A DNA stretch of 64,000 nt, taken from Gerris lacustris. Its lineage: Eukaryota; Arthropoda; Insecta; Hemiptera; Gerridae. A program made the position numbers and the translations under genes. The DNA is taken from NCBI GenBank assembly GCA_951217055.1, contig OX578280.1, positions 37,461,628 to 37,525,627 of the forward strand, read 5' to 3'. The notes beneath the pieces are model-generated. The model did not search any database. It worked only from the letters and a program-made list of their open reading frames with translations, and was not told where the DNA came from. Of this stretch, positions 11,266-23,593 are shown piece by piece (position 1 is the stretch's first letter; the number at the start of each line of letters is the position of its first letter).

Positions 11266-12215
11266 ATACAATATTCTAATTTATCATTTACATTTCATAC
11301 TGAGAAAAGATTATAATGATCTTCGTCAGAGACTATGCAACCTAAAAATCAAACCAAGGCGAATTGGAAAACTCCAATCTGATCATAATGTATAGTTTAT
11401 TGCTAGAATAAAAAAATATCCCATATATGTGGATATTTTTATCATACATTTTATGATATAGTATTATAAAAAAGTTACTTTCAGCATATAGATCGTCATC
11501 AGTGACATATCACTAATTAAATAGAACATGTTCTATTTAAATTAATTAGACCCTTCATTTTATATCATTAACAATTATCTGAGTTCCTGAAAAATATCTT
11601 TGATAGAATAAAATAATTCATCTCTTCAACATATACTTGGATTGCCTAAACTTCGAGAATTAAAATGTCAATATTCACACTCTTATTAACACTATATAAT
11701 ACTGATTTATTATGCTATAAATTGTTTTATAAGAAACCAAATGTCATATGATGATATAAACCAAATTATAAATTAAATATGAGTTAAATTATTGAAACCT
11801 GAAACCTTAATTTGACTTCACTCGAAAAACTGGATTATTGTTTACAAAGGTTTTAAATGTACAAAAAAAAATAAACAAATAAAATCACTTCAAAATAACA
11901 CTTCTCTTTCTTCTAGAGTTGTTTCTCAGAAATATATTTTCTCTTAAAGATACAAGAAAAAAGTCAAATCAATTAATGGTGGCTTTTTTTTTCTTCTTTG
12001 TTTTTTTTTTTAATTAATTAAAATTTGTTATCTATATATGACCAGCATCATTTCTAACTGATTAAAAATAAAAAAAAACAATGATGCTATTTTCTTATTT
12101 ACGGAATCAATGACTAAATCAATTAAATTAAATAAAATGTAAATGTAAATTAATTGGCCGATAAGAAAACAATGTTTTTGTGTATATATTTGAATTTATT
12201 ATGTAGAAGTGTTTA
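11266..12215. other. Intergenic B to C, nothing recognised
   Basis: AT-rich, with a few short runs of A or T. No repeat family or ORF that I can support. Confidence 0.5.
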
Positions 12216-12220
12216 AGGTA

Positions 12221-12256
12221 ATATAAAAGTAAAGTAAAAGACGGAGTGGATCAGTT
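12221..12256 (+). promoter_or_regulatory. Core promoter of gene C (TATA + initiator)
   Basis: ATATAAAA at 12221-12228 and TCAGTTCTCCTC from 12251, the same spacing and leader as genes B and D. Confidence 0.8.
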
Positions 12257-12291
12257 CTCCTCAGAGATATAGATACATAAACATCAAAATC

Positions 12292-14371
12292 ATGAAATGC
12301 TTTCTCGTCCTTCTCTTCCTTACTGTCTCCTCCATTCAGGTAAATTACAATTGTACGATAAAATTATATCAGATTTCCTTCTCCTTTTGGACTTCAGGGA
12401 TAAAAAAAAGTTTGAAAAAATAAAAATATTTTCTATTAACGTAAAATTTGGCTATATTTCGCCCATACCTGGGCATCTTCAGGCCTTGTATTGTAAATCA
12501 AAAAATTACTTCTTTTTTTTGGAGATTAAATTTACAACAATATTTGAGTAACATTCACCTAACAATTACTACGTTCATACATCGTTTTGGAAACGATCCG
12601 CTAGTTCAAAACGGTGTACGAACGGAGAACGACGGATCGTATCGGGTTAGATCCGCTCCACCAAAAATACGTGATCGGAACGGGGGATCGAAATTCAAAA
12701 CGCTCGTATGAACAGGTCGTGGAGGGGATCGAGATATCAGGTTATTTTTACTCTTATCCACTTGTTAAGTTCTTGAAGCTTTTAAGTTTTAGTGAGCTTC
12801 CGTTTGTTTTTTTTAAACTGCAAAAACGTTTTTAAACAAAAGTTAATACTATAAAGAACCTGTAAAAACTTTTAATAACTTGTAAATAAAATGTAAAAAT
12901 TCGCGGACATTTTAGGTAACAAGAAAGAAGGTTTTACTCGTGACGTCACCGTTACGAGATTTTGAAAAAAAATATTTCGATCACCTGTATTTTTTGTTGT
13001 GTGAACGGGAATCGTTTTGAAAACGAATTGGATCCGAAACGCTTTCAAAACGATGTGTGAACGTAGTAATTGTTAAGGAGTTACTCAACTAAAATTATAT
13101 CTTTATATAATAATTTTAAAATATAAATAATAAGTTTATCCCCCTCTTTTTTCTAACAATTTTGTATTGTTCAAATGATTTATTTCAAATATGAATTAGT
13201 TTTTTGTTTTTTTAAGATAACTTTATACTCTTCTAATAAAAATAGTTAATATTAATTCTACAATAAAATTCTATAGAATTTTAAATATTAGTTTTAAGAC
13301 ATATATATAATAGTTTTAAGACTTTCAATACATCCCGTTTAGCCCCATAAATGTTTACCTAGACCCTAGACCTACAATAAAGTGATACTAGACAATATTA
13401 CTAAAAGAATATAGATACTAGTTAAGTATAGATAGATATGTATTTACTTAAATTTAAGTTGATGTTAATACTTGCTAAATTGTAGACTTCTTTTCGTTTA
13501 AGCCGTGAATTCACGCGGTTAGTCAAGACACACCTATCTATGGGAAAAAAGAGTAGTAGGATCTATGGGAGTAAGACTAATAGAAAATATTTATATGAAC
13601 TTTATATTATTTTTTAGAGGATCACAGGAGATAATATTGCTGAAGAGGAATTCAACTACTTAAGGGATCAGGTAGAAAAACTTGTAGAACCCGTACTAAA
13701 GGAAGGACACCAGCTCATTGAGAAATTGCAGAAGGTATAAAAAAAATTTGCACGAAATTTTCTCATATAGATAATTATTTCATCCAGTGCTTCTGGTCTC
13801 AAGGATGATAAAACACAATAATAGAGCACGTTGTAATTAATTATACAAATGTAATAAAATGTTTGCCTCTCTTTATATATACAACGTATGTGAGAAAGTA
13901 AAAATATTTACTTCAAAAAGTAAAGATAGGTTCAAGAAAGTATAAAAAAAATAATTATTTCTTTGTTTGTTCTAGATGAAGATGCACGCACTTAGAATAA
14001 ACACCAACACAATTCAGTGCAAGGAATTTGAAGCTACGCTGAAAAGAGTCGAAGCAATTGCCCAGAATATTATTGTCACAGTGCACAATACTTCTCTTAA
14101 AATCAAACAAGATATTCTTAACTTGCAAAAAGACTGCTCAAAAGCCGACAGCACTATTTTTGATGTACTTCAGTGTATTCAACAGCATCCTGACATGTTA
14201 AAGGATATCCAAGATATGGAGCCCACTACTGTCAGCTATATGAAGCAGATTAGCAGCCTCTCTCTGACTCTAAACGAACAGTTCCAGCAATGCTTAAAAA
14301 GTCAATCCATTACAACTGCCAAACCACAAAAAAAGACAACACCAAAAGCTCCTTTGAAACCAAAGGCTTAA
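12292..14371 (+). CDS. Gene C: small secreted helical protein, paralogue of A, B, D
   Basis: Exons 12292-12339, 13618-13734 and 13976-14371, phase 0 throughout (CAG/GTAAAT; TTTTTAG; AAG/GTATAA; TTCTAG). About 186 residues. Exon 1 is a signal peptide, MKCFLVLLFLTVSSIQ. Exon 2 gives RITGDNIAEEEF…EKLVEPVLKEGHQLIEKLQK. Exon 3 keeps the four family cysteines (TIQCKEF, KDCSKA, LQCIQQ, FQQCLK), the TSLKIKQDI core and a Lys/Thr/Pro-rich tail (TTAKPQKKTTPKAPLKPKA). One NTS sequon precedes LKIKQ. Intron 1 is 1.3 kb, of which 0.5 kb is an inserted MITE. Exon 3 resembles gene A more than B/D in its MKM start and its EAI segment. Function unknown. AATAAA lies at about 14558. Confidence 0.87.
12562..13073. 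mobile_element. MITE with TA target duplication, in gene C intron 1
   Basis: Terminal inverted repeats of about 33 bp begin ACAATTACTACGTTCA; left and right differ at a few bases. They are flanked by TA at 12560-12561 and 13074-13075, as in Tc1/mariner-type MITEs. The interior is GC-richer with repeated CGATCCG and AAAACG words. No transposase. Confidence 0.8.
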
Positions 14372-14374
14372 GCC

Positions 14375-14655
14375 TGAGACAGATGTTCTGAAATGAAATT
14401 AAACTTGATGAACCTGCAGGAGCATTTAATCAATCTCTTTCAAAAGAAAAGTCTTAAAAAAATATATAATGTAGTTGTAAGAAAAATGTATTTGTGATTT
14501 TACATTAGATTTCCGCTTGTACAACTAGTTGAAGAAAAAAAAACACCTTAATTAAACAATAAAATCTAATCAAAGAAACTGGATTAAGAATGTTATCAAA
14601 TTATGTATAAAACATGTTCCTGTCGTTTTAAATGTATATACACTGTAATGTCTCC
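14375..14655. other. Gene C 3' flank
   Basis: 3' untranslated and AT-rich flank with the probable poly(A) signal AATAAA near 14558. Confidence 0.5.
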
Positions 14656-15331
14656 ACACTACACACTTTTAGTTCTGTGAACAGTAGTAGTCCTCGCATC
14701 CAAAAAAAACATATTCATAGGTCCAATGGTTCATCCAATGGTTGGAACGATCCAACCATGGTATATGCAATCATTACCTATGCAAAATTTAAATTGGTAA
14801 GTCTAACTCCCCGATGTGTTAAGTCTGCAAGGTGCCTGAAACCCTAGAACATCTAATAATGGAATGCACATAATTCAGTGTACCAAGAGCAACAATGTTT
14901 TTTTTATCTACATAAACAAAGAGTGGAACAACCTTTCAACTATTTATCTCTACTAGCATCTAACTCAGAACCCGTATATAATCTTATCTTTAACTTCTTA
15001 AAGCAAGCCCAAATACAAATATAAAACTATTAATCAACATATTTCAATTATTATCTTAATCTGTTATAATATTAGCATCTGTTTATTTAGTATGTCGATA
15101 ATTATCAAGTCAATTTGATTTAAATAACCTTTTTTTCTTTTTATGTAAGTAATGTTTGTTTTAGTATTATCATTATGATTATATATATGTAAATATTTAT
15201 TTTAATTCTTATTGTAAGTAGTAGCATTGTCAATTCTTTACTTTTATCTGCGATTTATATTTTTAAATAATATCGTTAAGTCATCCAGATAAAACCAATT
15301 ATGTTGTATGTTCAATTATGTTGTATGTAAT

Positions 15332-17457
15332 CAGGGCCGGCGCAAGGGCCATGCGAGACATGCGGCCGCATGTGGCGCCGCCTAGGACGAGGCGCCAGCG
15401 AAGCCGGTAGATTCCTTATACATTTTTTGTTTAGCAATCTTTTGCAAGTAGCTTAAACTAAAAATTTAAAAAAAGGTAAATAAATAAATATAATATTATA
15501 TTTATTATAATATTATATTAAATTAAAATAACGGGAAGCAGTAAGAAATAATTGCAGCAGAAATATTAGTTATTAGTATGAACTGTAGACGGAACCGCAA
15601 AATCATTCGGTTTTAAATAAAAAAAAAATAAATCGGAGAGGTGTGTGGTTAGTAAGGGAGATAAGAGGGATGAAAATGCAGATATGGAAATAAGTGAGAG
15701 AGTAGAAGTTGAGAAATAAGTGAGAAGGTAATAGAACAGTAGGACTTCTACCAGATAGAAAGTGGTAAAAACACTATGTAGAGACACTAGGAGACACCTG
15801 GCATTCTTATCTACCTTAGATAATCATCTAAAGATAAGATTAAATCAAAGCTTATTAAAATTTTTTTTACATACTATATTTTTAATTTTTTGTCTTATTT
15901 AATTAGCCCTCCCGTAAACTCTCTTTTCTATTCTTTTACATTTTTCTATTTTTCGTAAATTTTTTTAAGTGGTACATATTTAATTTTATTTTCGTATTAC
16001 ACACAGGAAGTGAGTATTTCAGAAGTGACTCAGCAAAAAGTATCCTGTGTCCTACCTAACCTTGTAGTACAGTGTTAACCAGTGCAATAGATACACTGAT
16101 ACACACCAACGGTCAGCTCTTTTTGTCTGTCTGGTTAACATGTCGGGAAAAAAGAAACCTTCGGGCATGTTTTATAGAAAATGTGAAGCAGAAATAGAAA
16201 GAGAAGGCCGAAAGCAGGCCAAAGCAGAACTGGCAGAAAACCTGGGAATCAATCCAGAATTCAGTGATGAATTTGTGGTAAGGCAAAGAATGAGAAAACC
16301 AAAATTTTTTTACAAGGGTAGAGTTGAACCTTAGAAGTCTGGGAAGGAATAATTTAAAGTCAATTTTTTTTTGTCATCCTCGACACTGCTATAAATTCTA
16401 TGACAGAGAGGTTTGAACACATGGAAAACCACAGCAAGCATTTCAAATTTCTCTATGACATTAAAGAATTAGAACAATGTGAAAAAGATTTCGATTGAAA
16501 ATATTTGGATAAATATGTTTTAAGACCACTTCAGTTGGTACCACTAAAAAGAAAAACTCATAAAGTTTTGTTTATATTGGTTTGGGTAAGTATCAGCTGT
16601 TTGTTAAGTCAATTGTTGTCAGTGTTGTGTAATGGCTGAATTTAAAGACAGGAAAACATTTTGTGTTTCTGTGCTGGATTATCACATTAACCAATCAGTT
16701 ATTAGTGTGCAACGTCACTTGAGCTTTAGAAGAACCTCCTAGCATTCACGCTATTCGCATGAGGTACTTACATTTTAAGAAAAATGGCTGCATTTGTAAA
16801 AAGAAATCAAATGGAAGTGAGCTTCAGAGCTTGACTACAAGTTTGACGTCGTGTCACAAGGGGTTCCCTTATCGAACATTTATAATTCTCAATACCTGTG
16901 ATAAAACTTTTTGAGTTTTCCTTAAAATTAAAATGTAACCATTTCATATCTTTGTATGATAATAAAACTACATTTACGTACGCTTGAAATCATGAACATC
17001 ATTAGTAATGACCCTGTATAAATCAGTTTGTTTATGTAATCCCCAATTCTTAAGTTATTATAAAATAGTTTTGAAAATATTTTGTTGACTTATTTCTGTA
17101 ACCTCATTATTGTTTATCAGCTATTCGTCCTTATAATAAGTCTACAGAGAATCTACTATCAAAAACCTAGGGATCAGTTTCATACGTCTTTATTAACTTG
17201 ACTGACAATTTAATAACAAACTAATATGTGACATAAATAGACCCAGGTTTAATCCGTGTATTTCCAACACTCATGTTTGTTGCACTGCACAAATTTACTT
17301 TGTTAAAAAGAAAAAATTGTGATATATATAAATTTTTATATATTATATATATGTATGTATGTGTGTGTGAGGTTTATGTTTAAAAATTTATTGATATACA
17401 TATTGGCGCCAAATCTAGATTTCGCATGTCCCAAGAAAACCCCTTGAACCGGCCCTG
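15332..17457 (+). mobile_element. hAT transposon, internally deleted, with 8-bp target duplication
   Basis: Ends CAGGGCCGG (15332) and CCGGCCCTG (to 17457) form the terminal inverted repeat. They are flanked by exact 8-bp TATGTAAT at 15324-15331 and 17458-17465, the hAT hallmark. The left subterminal region is GC-rich with GCGGCCGC and GGCGCCGCC. At 2126 bp it is too short for a full transposase and carries only its two ends. Confidence 0.92.
16140..16497 (+). pseudogene. hAT transposase remnant (N-terminus joined to C-terminal piece)
   Basis: The ATG at 16140 opens 64 codons starting MSGKKKPSGMFYRK and ending with a stop at 16334. A KKPSG-x-x-RK start is typical of hAT proteins of the ZMYM/zinc-finger group. 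From about 16382 another frame gives NSMTERFEHMENHSKHFKFL, resembling the C-terminal part of such transposases. The catalytic core is missing, so this is a deletion derivative that cannot move on its own. Confidence 0.6.
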
Positions 17458-17514
17458 TATGTAATGGCTGTATGTTTCGAAACAAATGCCAAAAAAAAAA
17501 AAGAAAAAAGAAAC

Positions 17515-18269
17515 ATCCATGCTAAATTTCAAGAAAATCAAACTTGTTTGTTTGGTCGAGGCTGCGCAACAAACAAATTTACGGAGAGATAGATAAAATG
17601 CCAATCGGTTGAATACTGAGTTGAAACAGAGATCTCGTTACGCCCGCTCGGTAAACTAGTATGTATGTAATTTTACTTACTACCTATAGTCATATTTTAA
17701 CATAAGCAGGAGGTTGAAAATTGAAAATTAATAGTTGTCAGGCAATAAGGCGGTCTCGACAAAGACTTATTATTTATTAGCCTTTACCCTGCGCTCCGTG
17801 CGGGGCTCATGCTAGGTATTTGTGGCTATGTTTCCTATAACAATGTAAGCCTAGCAATTAAATGAAATGCCTAAATAGTTTTGTTTCTAAAGCCATCTAG
17901 GAATAAAATCGGAATAGCCATCTAGGAATAATATATAGCCAATCGAAACTAAGTAATATAGTAATAAATAACAATGTTAAAAAAAAAATATAATAAATGA
18001 GAAAATAAACGCAGTCAAAACCAGTTAGACTGGGAACTCATTGAACAATCATCAACCATTAGTGAATTAATTTAATTACCAGTCTCCTCTCTCAATACGG
18101 CAGTTGCACCAGTAAATATTTAATAACTCAAGTTCTAGGACAAATTAATAAAATAATAAATACTCGATTTAAAGAGTACTAGTGTAAGGGATAAGCACCC
18201 GAATCATAAATTAAATCGGTCAACAATTGCGAACGACGTAAGAGCTCAAAGAATAAAAAAAAAAAAATA

Positions 18270-18300
<31 letters not shown>

Positions 18301-18715
18301 TTAGCTCTATTTAAGGTAGAACCAATGGAGTTACGACAAAAAGTCATAGGACTAAATTTGTAGATTTTTTAAAACCAGTTACCGATAGTGCTATCTGCTT
18401 TTCGATACGACTTATTTTAGCCGCAATAAGCCTCCAAAAAAACTAAAATGCGATAGCCACCTTTAATTTTTTAAGGGGGTAAAATTTATTTTATTAAACT
18501 TTTTAGATTTTTCCAGTGGGTTTGGGCCAATTTCCGACCAAACGCAAAAAACACTCTTTCACAAAAGAGTCTTTAGGTGGTCTAGAAGTACCCAAACATT
18601 TTGATTAGCGAGTCTGTGGGTTTTGGTTATGATGGGTCAAACTAATTTTTTTTAGGTTATCATTTCTATACATTTTGTTAAAAAAAAATAAATAATAACT
18701 TTTTAGGACTATTTC
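17515..18715. other. Repeat-like intergenic DNA, no gene
   Basis: About 17995-18060 matches 23792-23860 (GTCAAAACCA.TTAGACTGGG … ATCATCAACCATTA), a short dispersed repeat. A run of ATA/AAT trinucleotides lies at about 18267-18298. The rest (18300-18715) resembles TE 3' sequence but I cannot name it. Confidence 0.5.
18267..18298. repeat. (AAT)n microsatellite
   Basis: About ten AAT/ATA units preceded by a short A run. Confidence 0.9.
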
Positions 18716-18984
18716 CCTATAAGTGTATACCTAGGTACATTTGTAAAAATAAATAAAATGGCAATTAATTTCTATTTTTCAATAAATATTGTGAGGCGTT
18801 TTAGGCGCATGAGCCGGAACTACATCAAAATGTAAACATAATTCAATGTATTACTTTACCGTTAATTTGACCTTTATGCTAGTTAATTTTGATGTTTCAA
18901 AATATATATATTTTTTTAAAATGTAACAATGCATGATTAACGTTTTTAAACTTAGAAGCAGTGGCTAAGTTAGAGATAAATAAA

Positions 18985-19680
18985 AGCCAAAAAGCCAATC
19001 CTTTATCCTACAGAGTTACTCTTCAATGACTTCCCTGTATTTATTTCCTTGTATTTGTTGTAATTCAGCTATATAAAAAACAGATCCTACTCCATTACTT
19101 TAAAATAGAGAAACACATGCCTAACCACCCTTATCAAACGAGAGCTAAAACTGACAAACAAACAAAAATACCCAACCTACCACACGATCCTCCTACAGAA
19201 CCATGCTATAGCTCTGTAGCCCCAAAAATCTTCAACAATCTTCCCTTAGCAACGAGAGAAATAAATAATTATGCTAAATACAAAAAAGAAGTAATACATT
19301 GGCTCACATCTCCCACCAACAAAAAAAACAAAAAAAACTGGTTCTTATAATACTAATCCTTACTTATCACTAATTACTTAATATCCTCACAATTTCCCTT
19401 TCTTCTCTTTTATGCTGCTTACTCTGTTCACTCATTAATTTTTATATTAAACTCTTAGTTTTAATTTCTATTATTATTTTATTCAAATTCTATATTATTT
19501 ATTATTATTTTATTTTAATTCTATAATATTTATTATTTTTGTAAATCTAACTATGTAAACAAGCACTTGTACATATTATAAGGAAATCTTATGTAAAATA
19601 TAGAATTGAAAATGTTTATATATAAATTGGGAATATGAGTGTGTATAGATATTTAATTTTTAACTTCTGTATATTTTTCC
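18985..19680 (+). pseudogene. LINE reverse transcriptase C-terminal relic
   Basis: The frame 19117-19350 reads HPYQTRAK … SVAPKIFNNLP … YAKYKKEVIHWL. The pattern Y-x-TR-x-K, then KxFNxLP, then FK/YKKxxxxxL is the usual end of a jockey/CR1-type LINE ORF2. Upstream frames continue it with stops. An AT-rich 3' UTR follows. Relic. Confidence 0.65.
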
Positions 19681-19841
19681 TGTGGTTGGGTCCAAAAATT
19701 GCGCCAGTGATTCAAATGTCAGCTCTTTAGCTTAAACGTTTCGCGCCCTATGAACCAAAGAGCGAAGGAGAGACGGACACAACATCATCCTCGGCATAAG
19801 GGTTTTGAGAAGTATCTACAAAACCCTAAAAAAACCAAAAA

Positions 19842-20405
19842 AATACCAGTCATGCACCATGACTTAATGAGCGAATTTTCAAAGAAATCTGACAATTATT
19901 GGCTTATGATAATATAGGAAAATTTTGGTTTAGAATTTGGATGGCTGAAAAAAAAATTTGGTACACAGGGGTACGGGGTACAAAAGTCAAAATAGTATAC
20001 ACCCTTCAAGATGCATGTTGTCGAAAAGCTCTTTAAGAGTACAGTAATTGTTGTTATGTACCCTTTTGTCATATTTTCATATAAGAGGGGGGTAAAATGG
20101 AAAAAACAAGTTTTTATGCTATTTTAATTGACACTAAATGGTCAAAATTTGACCCCTGGCTAACGAATTCATCCTTTCTTTTGATATTATTGACATTTTA
20201 AAATTTGTTTGTTAATCCTTTGTTAATGTTAATCCTAGGGTGAAATATCGTTTGGAGTGACACCTACATACATACATAAAAAAGTGTTAAATTTCAGGAA
20301 TCGATTAAGAATGGTCTAAAACGGATTTCCATGGAGGAAATTTTTAAAAATTCGCATTTCAAAAATTTTGAAGTCATTGCAATAGCTTCATTTTCTTCGA
20401 AAAAT
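19842..20405 (+). repeat. Dispersed repeat (uninterrupted copy)
   Basis: About 90% similar by eye to 51836-52275 plus 52978-53115: CATGACTTAATGAGCGAATT, GGTACGG.GTAC, CTTCAAGATGCATGT, ACATACATACATAAA and AAACGGATTTCCATGGAG. This copy shows the joined structure that the other copy has lost to an insertion. Confidence 0.85.
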
Positions 20406-20584
20406 CGCTAATAAAACAAAAAATTAATTAAATAGGACAGGTCGTAATCTAGGTTTCAAAAATGTACTGAGAAAAAAAAGAACAATAATAATAAAATAAG
20501 TGGGAAAAAGTGTATTTTAAAGATAATAAAATTGTGAAGTCTAAAAGTATAAAACTAACTTGAACATAAATAATTATGTTTATC

Positions 20585-21150
20585 TTCGATTGATACGAAA
20601 TATATACAATATATCTGTTAAGATGCGTAGAAAGTGATTCTTTTCGTAGCTGTATTCATTGCGCATGCGCGGTCATAATAATTCTTCTTTTTTTCCGCCC
20701 TTGTGCGGAAAAAAGAGGTTATTCGCCTTAACGCACGATTAGCGAGTTTGTTTACATTTAACAATACTAATTAGCTGTTTGTATAGTTAAAGTAACTGTT
20801 AAAACGAGTTTTTAGTGAAAAACAATGATATACGCCTCCCGAAATAATTAATTCGGCACAAAATACAACTAATGAATTAATGTCATCTTCATCAAATGAG
20901 AAATACGAACTAACATACAGGAAGTTTATTATTATTATTATTTTTTTTTTTTCTGTATTTATTATTAAAATCCAACAATCGTGGATGAAGTACGGTACAA
21001 CTCGTGCGAAAACTGCATTTCCTGCAGCGCATCCTCGCTATCGCTCAGGTGCAAACTTCACACTCGCATGCAAAATCTACTTTTCGAAATCTGCTTTTTT
21101 TTTTTTTAATCGTGCTACTTTCCGCATTAGACGCAATTATTTATTTATTT
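20585..21150 (+). repeat. Dispersed repeat carrying a captured coding fragment, copy 2
   Basis: Same family as 2516-2955 (inverted) and 40568-41155. The frame from 20880 begins MSSSSNEKYELTYRKF and then decays through a run of T. Lies inside the second duplication copy, where the first copy has no such sequence. Confidence 0.7.
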
Positions 21151-21699
21151 GCCTAATTTCACTGGGCTAGTAGTCCAGCTTCAGAGATATTGTGAGAAGC
21201 CAGAAATTAAAAGTGTATTTAGTTTTTAATATTATATGGATTAAAAATGATTCCATCTCCTTCGCAAATGCTTCTGATACACCTGAATAAATGAGATAAA
21301 AATTATTTACTCTCCAGGACACTTGACAGTAAACGAGATAATACATCAAATGTATCCCAAGAAAAATATGTTAACGAAAAGCTAATCGACCGAATATAGC
21401 AATTTTTGTCATTTTCTCGTTAATCATATTATAATAATATTCAAAGAAAAAAAATACGACATACATTTTTCAAGGTATTTTTTCATCTTAAATGTTTAAT
21501 TACATATTAAATAGTTAATTATAAAAGATAAAATGTATACAACTCAAAAGTAATTATATGGAAACAGCTTCAGTTTCACCTAAAAATAATAAAGATTATA
21601 TTATTTATAAATTATGGTCAGAAACATAGATAGTAGAGATTAGGATTTTTTTGTTGTTGTTTAAGTCTTGTCTACTTAAAGGTAAACAAGGTAAGTAGG

Positions 21700-21736
21700 T
21701 ATATAAAGGCAAAGTTGAGAGTAAGGTAGTACAGTT
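21700..21736 (+). promoter_or_regulatory. Core promoter of gene D (TATA + initiator)
   Basis: TATATAAA at 21700-21707 and ACAGTTCTCC at 21731, identical in layout to gene B. Confidence 0.8.
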
Positions 21737-21765
21737 CTCCTCTGAGATAAACAAGCATCATAATC

Positions 21766-23593
21766 ATGAAATACTTGGTCATCCTTCTTTTCATTGCTGT
21801 CTCCTCTTTTCAGGTAAGATAAAATATAATTATATAACAGGATACATGCCTTAGAATTATATTAACAAATGTTGGTTATAAAAATACAAAAATAACAAAA
21901 CAACATTGTTAATATTTAAGTTTAATAATATAGTTAAGAATAAATAATAAAATGTAAATTATTTTTAACATAAATACACTCAGAATTTAAACTTTAACCT
22001 TTGTACAAACTAAAGTTTATATAAACACAATATGGAATTATGGTTAAGCTACTTCCTTTAACTATTCTATAAAAAAATAAAATGAAAAAGGTTGTACGTA
22101 TAGTTCATCTAAAAATGTATAAAAGTATGTAATTGAAAAGTACATCGTTTAAAAAATGAAAAGTGTAGCACTAGCTCTAAACAATGTTTTCATATTGTGT
22201 TTTATCTACCTTTATTTTCTTTCGAAATCATTAATTATTATGCTTTACTACTTCTAATACAATAAAATATCTTGAAGTCGAAAGAAGAAGGGATCCTGCT
22301 TTTAAAAACAGGTCATAAGAAATTCGTATATAATTACTTAAATATACTTTTTTTGATATTCTTATCTTTTGAGTCTTCAGGGATATAAATATACTATTAA
22401 ACAAATAAATATTAAATAAATAAATATACTATTAAGTAAGTAAACAAATCCTTTTGTTTTATACTTTTCAAGTTTTATTTAGTAGAGTGAGTAAGAAGTT
22501 CTAAAACCAATCCTCAAAATATTTAATGGGGAAAATTAGGGTTATTTTATTAACATTTGTTATCATTAATTTCCTTTATCCTATTTCAGAGGATCTCAGG
22601 AGACGAGGGTATAGTCGAAAAAGAATTAGCTAACCTAAAGGGAGAAGCTGAGATAATGCTGGAAAAATTTGTCCAACCTGTTCTTAGAGAAGGCCAGCAC
22701 GTCATTGAGGAACTACAGAGGGTAAATGCTACTATTCTTAATACTTATTATTCAATATACTGATTACACTACTAAATATTTTTTAAAATATAAGTAACAT
22801 TATTTAAAGAATAAAGTAAGGGCAATTCGAAAAAGACAACGTTACAAAGTTAAACTAACAATTTTATTACATGAAGCCATCGCTCAAGGACCTGCGTATC
22901 TTCAGCAACCATTAGAAGTCATAACTTGACTTTTAATGATCACTGATGTGAGCTCTAACTAAACAATCAACAAAAAAAACAACGATAATGCTTATAGAGT
23001 AAAACAGTAATGAAGCTTTTATATTTATAATAAATTTATCAATTTTAGCTTTGGAAGTTTGTCCTTTACTTCTAACCCAAAATCTACTTTTTTATTTACG
23101 GTGTTCGTAAAATAATATAATTAGTAAATAAACAGCATACAAATATAAAATCAATTGATAATGTATTATACTTTGATTCTAGATGAAATCGCGCATTGCC
23201 AAGCTGAACCCTAACACAACTCAATGTGAGGAATTTGAAGCTACTGTAAAGAACGTAACAGATGTTGACCAGAACATCATGATAAACATAATTCAAACAT
23301 CTCTTAAAATCAAACAAGACATCCTCAACATCGAATCTGAATGCGCAAAGAACGGAACTCTTGTTGATATCGTTCAATGCATCAAACAAAACATGGGGAC
23401 CGTCATCCAAGAAATCAAAAACCTCAAACCAATCATAATCAAGGATTTGGAACTCATCAAAAGTCTCTCTAAGACCCTTAGAAGTGACTTTATCCAGTGC
23501 TTGAAAAGTCAAGTTATTACTACTGCTAAACCAGACATCACAACAACTCAAGCACCAACTGTACCAACAACTGCAAAAGTACCGAAAGTGTAG
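21766..23593 (+). CDS. Gene D: small secreted helical protein, recent duplicate of gene B
   Basis: Exons 21766-21813, 22590-22721 and 23183-23593, phase 0, same splice sites as gene B. About 196 residues. The signal peptide exon encodes the same MKYLVILLFIAVSSFQ. Exon 2 differs from B at six of 44 residues (start RISGDEG, LAN for FAK, EKFV for DKFI, HVIEE for HIIEE). Exon 3 differs at six of 136. Lys to Asn creates an extra NVT glycosylation sequon (VKNVTDVD), and DFIK becomes DIVQ. All four cysteines and the Thr/Pro tail are kept. Intact and with its own promoter, so probably expressed. AATAAA is at 23649. Function unknown. Confidence 0.88.

Larger units (their letters stand above)
14660..17512 (+). 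mobile_element. LINE 3'-end relic, split by a hAT element
   Basis: 14800-14865 reads, across a frameshift, as CKVPETLEHLIMEC, the C-terminal zinc-knuckle signature of many LINE proteins. After a decayed 3' UTR it is interrupted at 15332 by a hAT element. It resumes at 17466 and ends in a poly(A)-like run at about 17490-17512. Non-functional relic. Confidence 0.7.

Noticed and set aside
12297..12551. 84-codon frame starting near gene C exon 1
   Set aside because: It runs out of frame through exon 1 and into intron 1; the spliced model explains exon 1 better.
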